From the NCBI GenBank assembly GCA_002368665.1, contig DFEK01000005.1:62001-126000 (forward strand): DNA of 64,000 nt, given 5' to 3'. Below the pieces are notes generated by a model, which was given only the letters and a program-made list of their open reading frames with translations, was not told the DNA's origin and searched no databases. Below are positions 58,586-64,000 of the stretch, piece after piece; positions within the stretch are counted from its first letter, which is position 1, and each line of letters starts with the position of its first letter. This DNA comes from Lachnospiraceae bacterium UBA3804. Lineage in GTDB: Bacteria; Bacillota; Clostridia; Lachnospirales; Lachnospiraceae. The position numbers were made by a program, and so were the translations under genes.

Positions 58586-61027
58586 ATGGAACGAATTTAC
58601 AACCCTGCCGAGATTGAGAGAAAGTGGCAGAAGTACTGGGAAGAAAACCAGACCTTTAAGACAGACGTATGGGACTTTAGCAAGCCCAAATTCTACGCAT
58701 TGGATATGTTCCCGTATCCTTCGGGTGTCGGTCTTCACGCCGGCCATCCGGAAGGCTATACGGCAACCGATATTATTTCGAGAATGAAACGTATGCAGGG
58801 ATACAACGTGCTTCATCCCATGGGATACGATTCCTTCGGTCTGCCCGCAGAGCAGTATGCGGTAACGACCGGAAACCATCCCAACGGATTTACGGAGAAA
58901 AACATCGAAACCTTCTCCAAGCAGCTTCGTGAGCTCGGTTTTGACTATGACTGGTCCAAGATGGTAGCAACGAGCGATCCGAAGTTTTACAAATGGACCC
59001 AGTGGATCTTTAAACAGCTTTATCTGGACGGCTATGCAAAGTATATCGACATGCCCGTTAACTGGTGTGAAGAGTTAGGTACCGTACTTTCCAACGACGA
59101 AGTCATCGACGGAAAGAGCGAGCGTGGCGGATATCCGGTCGTTCGCAAGAACATGAAGCAGTGGGTAATCGACCAGCCTGCTTTTGCGGAAGAACTGCTT
59201 GAAGGACTGGATGAGATCGACTGGCCGAAGTCCACGAAGGATATGCAGCGTCACTGGATCGGCAAATCCGAAGGTGTGGAAGTGAAATTCCAGATCGTGG
59301 GCGGCGGAGAGTTCTCCATTTTCACCACCTGTATCGAGACAATCTACGGTATTACCTTCATGGTTCTTGCTCCCGACGGAGAGATCGTAAAGCAGCTGAT
59401 GCCGAGAATCGAGAACAAAGAAGAAGTTCAGGCCTATATCGACGAAACCTTAAAGAAGAACGATATGGACCGTACCGAACTGAATAAGACCAAGTCCGGA
59501 TGCGAATTAAAGGGTGTAACCTGCATCAACCCCGTAAACGGCAAAGAAGCTAAGCTTTTCATCGGCGACTTCGTACTTGCAAGCTACGGAACCGGTGCGG
59601 TTATGGCTGTTCCTTCCCACGACCAGCGTGACTTTGAGTATGCGATCGCACACAATATCGACATGATCCAGGTTATCGACGGCTCCGACGAAGCAGGTCA
59701 TCAGGACGTAAGTGAGCATGCACTGGAGAAATACGACTACCTCGGCAAAGGCTTTAAATTGATCAATTCCGAAGAGTTTACCGGAATGACCGTAGAGGAA
59801 GCCAAGGAAGCCATCACCGTAAAACTGGAGAAAATGGGCGTTGCCAAGAGATGCGTTAACTATCACTTCCGTGAATGGATCTTCGCACGTCAGCGTTACT
59901 GGGGCGAGCCCGTTCCCGTGGTACATACCGAGGACGGAAAGATCCATGTTCTGGACGATGACGAGCTGCCTTTGATCCTTCCCGAATTGGAAGACTACAA
60001 GGGGAAGAACGGACAGGCGCCTTTGGAAAATGCAACCGAGTGGAAGCAGTACGATCATAACGGAATAAAGGGCAAGAGAGAAACCTCCACAATGCCCGGT
60101 TCCGCAGGTTCTTCCTGGTACTATTTCCGTTATATCGATCCCGATAACGATAAAGAATTCGCCAATCAGGAACTTTTAAAGCACTGGATGCCGGTTGACC
60201 TTTATATCGGCGGACCGGAGCATGCGGTAGGCCACTTAATGTATTCCAGAATCTGGAACCGTTACCTGTACAATAAGGGCTTATCTCCCGTTAAAGAGCC
60301 GTTTAAGAAACTGGTTCACCAGGGCATGATCTTAGGTGAAAACGGTATCAAGATGGGTAAGCGTTTCCCCGAATTCGTAATTAACCCGAGCGATATCGTA
60401 AGAGATTACGGCGCAGATACCTTAAGACTTTATGAAATGTTCATGGGACCCTTGGAGGTTTCCAAGCCCTGGAGCAAACAGGGTGTTGAGGGTGCAAGAA
60501 GATTCATCGGACGTGTCTGGACCTTCTTTACCAACCCGGATAATTTAAACGACGACAAGAAAGCGAACCTTGAAAAGTTATATCATAAGACCGTTAAGAA
60601 AGTGACGGAGGACTATGAGTCCTTGGGCTTCAACACCGCCATTTCCCAGATGATGATCTTTATGAACGCCGCATACAAAGAGGGCAGCTGTCCGAAGGAA
60701 TATGCCGAGGGCATTGTAAAAATGTTATCCTGCATTACTCCGCATGTCGGCGAGGAAATTTGGAGCATTCTGGGTCACGAGGGAACCATCGCATTCGAGG
60801 CATGGCCGAAGTACGACGAGGCACTGGTGAAAGACGATGAAATCGAGATCGGTGTCCAGGTAAACGGCAAGGTAAAGGATACCGTTTTGGTCGGTGTGGA
60901 TGAGGGTAACGATTCCGCCATTGCCAAGGCCAAAGAGTCCGAGGCGGTGCAAAGAGCCATCGAAGGCAAGACAATTGTCAAAGAGATTTACGTTAAGGGC
61001 AGAATTATCAATATCGTTGTAAAGTAA
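58586..61027 (+). CDS. leuS: Leucyl-tRNA synthetase
   Basis: An 813-residue class I synthetase charging tRNA-Leu. HIGH motif in PSGVGLHAGHPEGY, the editing (CP1) insertion at about 220-420, GSAGSSWYYFRY, HAVGHLMYSRIW, and the KMSKS loop, here KMGKR at 589-593. AAGGAG precedes the start. The Ser-to-Gly and Ser-to-Arg changes in the KMSKS loop are notable, though the rest is well conserved. Confidence 0.97.
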   Translation: MERIYNPAEIERKWQKYWEENQTFKTDVWDFSKPKFYALDMFPYPSGVGLHAGHPEGYTATDIISRMKRMQGYNVLHPMGYDSFGLPAEQYAVTTGNHPNGFTEKNIETFSKQLRELGFDYDWSKMVATSDPKFYKWTQWIFKQLYLDGYAKYIDMPVNWCEELGTVLSNDEVIDGKSERGGYPVVRKNMKQWVIDQPAFAEELLEGLDEIDWPKSTKDMQRHWIGKSEGVEVKFQIVGGGEFSIFTTCIETIYGITFMVLAPDGEIVKQLMPRIENKEEVQAYIDETLKKNDMDRTELNKTKSGCELKGVTCINPVNGKEAKLFIGDFVLASYGTGAVMAVPSHDQRDFEYAIAHNIDMIQVIDGSDEAGHQDVSEHALEKYDYLGKGFKLINSEEFTGMTVEEAKEAITVKLEKMGVAKRCVNYHFREWIFARQRYWGEPVPVVHTEDGKIHVLDDDELPLILPELEDYKGKNGQAPLENATEWKQYDHNGIKGKRETSTMPGSAGSSWYYFRYIDPDNDKEFANQELLKHWMPVDLYIGGPEHAVGHLMYSRIWNRYLYNKGLSPVKEPFKKLVHQGMILGENGIKMGKRFPEFVINPSDIVRDYGADTLRLYEMFMGPLEVSKPWSKQGVEGARRFIGRVWTFFTNPDNLNDDKKANLEKLYHKTVKKVTEDYESLGFNTAISQMMIFMNAAYKEGSCPKEYAEGIVKMLSCITPHVGEEIWSILGHEGTIAFEAWPKYDEALVKDDEIEIGVQVNGKVKDTVLVGVDEGNDSAIAKAKESEAVQRAIEGKTIVKEIYVKGRIINIVVK

Positions 61028-61040
61028 ACTAGGAGCAGAA

Positions 61041-62402
61041 ATGAAAATTATCATCGTTGGATGCGGAAAAGTAGGAATGACGCTGATTAAGCAGCTTTCC
61101 AGGGAAAAACATGATATTACGGTCATCGATGCCAGAAACGAGGCAATTTCGGAGGCGACCAATACCTATGACTGTATGGGTGTGGTAGGAAACGGTGCCA
61201 GCTACAGCGTGCAGAAAGAAGCGGGCGTGGAGCAGTCGGATCTTTTGATTGCGGTTACGGGTTCGGATGAATTAAACCTGCTCTGCTGCTTAATCGCAAA
61301 GAAAGCCGGTAATACATCCACCATCGCCAGAGTCAGAAACCCTGTTTACAGCAAGGAGATCGACTATATCAAAGAAGAACTCGGACTTTCGATGGTCATC
61401 AATCCTGAGTATGCATCCGCAACCGAAATCGCGCGTATCTTGCGTTTCCCTTCGGCGGATAAGATCGATACATTTGCACACGGCCGTGTCGAGATTTTGA
61501 ATTTCGTTATCGGTGAGGATTCCCCGTTAAAGAATATGACCTTAATCGATGTATCCAAGAAATACAAATGCGATGTCTTAATCTGTTTCGTGGAGCGTGG
61601 CGACGAAGCGTTTATCCCGAACGGTCCTTTTATCCTTCGGGAGAACGACCGCGTAAGTTTCGTGGCAACACCGAGAAATGCCAAGGAATTTTTCGAAAAG
61701 ATCGGCGTCGATACGCATCAGGTGAAGAACACCATGATCGTCGGCGGCGGAATGATCGCTTACTATCTTGGTATGCAGCTTCGCAATATGGGCATCGTGG
61801 TGAAGATCATCGACTCCGACAGAGCACGCTGTGAGGAACTGTCCGAGCTTTTACCGAAGGCATGCATCATTAACGGCGATGCGACCAACAAGGATGTTTT
61901 GATGGAAGAGGGCATTGAAAGCTGCGAATCCTTCATCGCCTTGACCGGTATCGACGAGGCGAATCTTTTCCTGTCCATGTATGCAAAGAGCGTATCCAAA
62001 GCAAAGAAGATCATTACGAAGATCAACCGTATTTCCTTCGACGATATGATTTCCACCTTCCAGGCCGGAAGCATCATCGCTCCGAAGAACATTACATCGG
62101 ATTATATTTTACAGCATGTAAGAGTTATGCAGAATTCCATCGGATCCAATGTCGAGACGCTGTATAAGCTGATGGACGGCAAGGTGGAAGCTCTGGAATT
62201 CTTAATCCGGGACGAGTCTGAGATTACCGGCAAACCGTTAATGGAAGTAAAGTTAAAGAAAAATGTCTTAATCGGATGCATCAACCGTGGCGGAGCCGTC
62301 ATCATTCCCAACGGTCAGTCCACCATCCAGGTCGGTGATACGGTTATTGTTGTTACGACCCATACGGGACTCGGAGACATCAAGGATATTCTTGCAGACT
62401 AA
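61041..62402 (+). CDS. trkA: Trk potassium uptake regulator TrkA
   Basis: A 453-residue cytoplasmic protein with two RCK units. First Rossmann domain IIVGCGKVGMTLIKQL, with ITVIDAR; second IVGGGMIAYYLGMQL, with KIIDSDRARCEEL. Each is followed by a TrkA_C domain (about 140-220 and 365-450). It gates the membrane partner TrkH, encoded 17 bases downstream, through nucleotide binding. Confidence 0.96.
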   Translation: MKIIIVGCGKVGMTLIKQLSREKHDITVIDARNEAISEATNTYDCMGVVGNGASYSVQKEAGVEQSDLLIAVTGSDELNLLCCLIAKKAGNTSTIARVRNPVYSKEIDYIKEELGLSMVINPEYASATEIARILRFPSADKIDTFAHGRVEILNFVIGEDSPLKNMTLIDVSKKYKCDVLICFVERGDEAFIPNGPFILRENDRVSFVATPRNAKEFFEKIGVDTHQVKNTMIVGGGMIAYYLGMQLRNMGIVVKIIDSDRARCEELSELLPKACIINGDATNKDVLMEEGIESCESFIALTGIDEANLFLSMYAKSVSKAKKIITKINRISFDDMISTFQAGSIIAPKNITSDYILQHVRVMQNSIGSNVETLYKLMDGKVEALEFLIRDESEITGKPLMEVKLKKNVLIGCINRGGAVIIPNGQSTIQVGDTVIVVTTHTGLGDIKDILAD

Positions 62403-62419
62403 GGCGGGAGCGGGCGAAA

Positions 62420-63859
62420 ATGAACTTTGCGTTTATCGTTTACATTTTAGGCTGGGTAATGACACTCGAAGGCGGTTTCATGCTGCTTCCCTGTGTTACA
62501 TCCTTAATTTACGGAGAAAAGACCGGTATTTACTTCATCATCGTAGCGGCGGCGTCCGCACTGATCGGCTTTTTCTTAATCCGCAGAAAACCGAAGAATC
62601 CGCAGTTTTTCACCAAGGAAGGATTTGCGGTGGTCGGTCTTTCTTGGATCATCATGTCTTTGATCGGCGCCCTGCCGTTTACCATCAGCGGGGAAATCCC
62701 CAACTATATCGATGCGGTATTTGAAACCGCTTCCGGTTTTACCACGACCGGAGCCAGCATCCTTACGGATGTCGAAGCATTAAGCCATACGGCACTGATC
62801 TGGAGAAGCTTTACCCACTGGATCGGCGGTATGGGTGTATTTATTTTCTTACTTGCGATCCTGCCCATGGCAGGTGGCTACAACATGAATCTGATGCGTG
62901 CGGAAAGCCCCGGCCCGAGCGTCGGCAAACTGGTTCCGAAGGTTAAGGAAAGCGCGAAGATTCTGTATCTGATCTATTTTACGATCACAATCACCGAGAT
63001 GATCCTTCTGATCATCGCCAAGATGCCTGTTTTTGATGCCATCTGCATCACATTCGGTACGGCTGGCACCGGTGGATTCGGTGTGCGCGCGGACTCCTGT
63101 GCGTCCTATACACCGTTTGCACAGTGGGTGATCACCGTGTTTATGGCATTGTTCGGTATCAACTTTAACTTTTACTATTTTATCCTAAAGAAAAAATTCA
63201 AATCCGCGTTCTCCATTGAAGAGGTACGCTGGTATGTGGCACTGATCTTACTCAGTACCGTATTCATCGCATACAATATCTTAAAGTTCAACGATTCCGT
63301 GTCGGAGACTTTCCGTATGGCGGCATTCCAGGTATGCTCCATCGTAACGACAACGGGATTTGCTACGGTGGACTTTAACTTATGGCCGTCGTTTTCGAAG
63401 ACCATCTTAATCCTTTTGATGTTAACCGGAGCCTGCGCAGGCAGTACGGGCGGCGGTTTGAAGATTTCCCGTTTCATCATCTGGTGGAAGAGTATCAAAA
63501 ACGAATTCGAAGGTTTCATTCATCCCCGTTCCGTCAAGATGGTCGAGATGGACGGAAAGGCGATCGAGAAGGACACGGTCCGTTCCGTTTCCGTATACAT
63601 GGTAGTCTTTATGCTGGTTTTTGCCGTATCCGTACTTTTGCTTTCCATCGATAAGTTTGATATGGAAACCAATTTCACGGCGGTTCTTGCCACCATCAAC
63701 AATATCGGTCCCGGTCTCGGAGAAGTAGGACCCTGCGGCGGTTTTGCGGGATTCAGCATCGGTTCGAAGATTGTCATCATCATTGACATGCTTGCCGGAA
63801 GACTGGAACTGTATCCGATTTTACTGTTACTTGCACCCGGACTTTGGAAGAAACATTGA
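62420..63859 (+). CDS. trkH: Trk/Ktr potassium transporter TrkH
   Basis: A 479-residue SKT-family transporter with about ten helices. All four selectivity loops are visible by their Gly: SGFTTTGAS, GTAGTGGFGV, TTTGFATVD and NIGPGLGEVG. It forms the K+ pore regulated by TrkA. GCGGGAG precedes the start, and an ion channel gene follows. Confidence 0.95.
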   Translation: MNFAFIVYILGWVMTLEGGFMLLPCVTSLIYGEKTGIYFIIVAAASALIGFFLIRRKPKNPQFFTKEGFAVVGLSWIIMSLIGALPFTISGEIPNYIDAVFETASGFTTTGASILTDVEALSHTALIWRSFTHWIGGMGVFIFLLAILPMAGGYNMNLMRAESPGPSVGKLVPKVKESAKILYLIYFTITITEMILLIIAKMPVFDAICITFGTAGTGGFGVRADSCASYTPFAQWVITVFMALFGINFNFYYFILKKKFKSAFSIEEVRWYVALILLSTVFIAYNILKFNDSVSETFRMAAFQVCSIVTTTGFATVDFNLWPSFSKTILILLMLTGACAGSTGGGLKISRFIIWWKSIKNEFEGFIHPRSVKMVEMDGKAIEKDTVRSVSVYMVVFMLVFAVSVLLLSIDKFDMETNFTAVLATINNIGPGLGEVGPCGGFAGFSIGSKIVIIIDMLAGRLELYPILLLLAPGLWKKH

Positions 63860-63874
63860 TTTGGGGAGATGCGT

Positions 63875-64000
63875 ATGGCAAAGAAAGAGAATGTAAGAAA
63901 GCGTATATTTGATATCATTCAGATCGGCAACAAGGAGGATCTGCCTTCCGTTGCGTTTGATATCGGTATTACCGTCATGATTCTTCTGAATCTGTTTGCG
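63875..64000 (+). CDS. Voltage-gated ion channel-like protein (5' part)
   Basis: The first 42 codons of a gene cut by the window end. MAKKENVRKRIFDIIQIG followed by a membrane helix start (AFDIGITVMILLNLFA) resembles the N-terminus of bacterial six-helix voltage-gated potassium channels. ATG 63875 is 6 bases after GGGGAG; ATG 63869 is possible. It probably belongs to the trkA-trkH potassium operon. Confidence 0.6.
   Translation, partial: MAKKENVRKRIFDIIQIGNKEDLPSVAFDIGITVMILLNLFA

Noticed and set aside
1..64000. tRNA, rRNA genes or insertion sequences
   Set aside because: None could be found by eye; no cloverleaf, rRNA core motif, or transposase with terminal inverted repeats was seen.

Overview
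The window looks like a chromosomal segment of an anaerobic Gram-positive Clostridia member, most likely Lachnospiraceae. This rests on gene content and style: ferredoxin-linked 2-oxoacid oxidoreductase, superoxide reductase next to rubrerythrin, RecU, GreA, strong AGGAGG ribosome sites, sigma-A promoters with 17-bp spacers, and no outer-membrane genes. Species cannot be named from the sequence alone.

Layout. 1-3.3 kb is a small accessory stretch: an Rpn/PD-(D/E)XK transposase-like gene, a micro-ORF holding eleven TATG units, an AT-rich lipoprotein and two small unknown genes. 3.3-11.1 kb is housekeeping (recU, prmA, rsmE, cysteine desulfurase, thiI), with a hybrid histidine kinase and a LytTR regulator between the desulfurase and thiI. 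11.1-14.9 kb holds a minus-strand SGNH hydrolase/MBOAT O-acetylation pair and a divergent membrane-anchored lysozyme-like protein.

15.0-40.6 kb is the outstanding region: a type IV pilus locus. It starts with two giant proteins that carry perfect class III prepilin N-termini. One (1690 aa) continues into BspA/DUF285-type repeats and the other (2296 aa) into about twenty GLUG-type repeats. Three minor pilins (K-, I- and J-like), an unprocessed pilin-like protein, PilC, a PilM-PilN fusion, a PilO-like protein and PilB follow. Then come the probable major pilin, a HipA-kinase toxin-antitoxin-like pair with its own operator-like palindrome, a second pilin, a GT-C glycosyltransferase and a VanZ-family protein. 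No prepilin peptidase, PilT or sortase signal is seen here. My reading is that this is a Gram-positive pilus whose giant prepilins serve as built-in adhesins.

40.6-51 kb: superoxide reductase-rubrerythrin, folC, a lipoprotein, nadE, an NlpC/P60 hydrolase, a P-loop ATPase and a four-subunit 2-oxoacid:ferredoxin oxidoreductase. Two related multi-hairpin intergenic elements (47.35 and 51.1 kb), plus a weaker third, lie here. 51-64 kb: XRE-cupin regulator with an acyl-CoA synthetase, a trigger-factor-like membrane protein, a CofE-like ligase, DUF308 protein, greA, adenine deaminase, leuS, trkA-trkH and the start of an ion channel cut by the window end.
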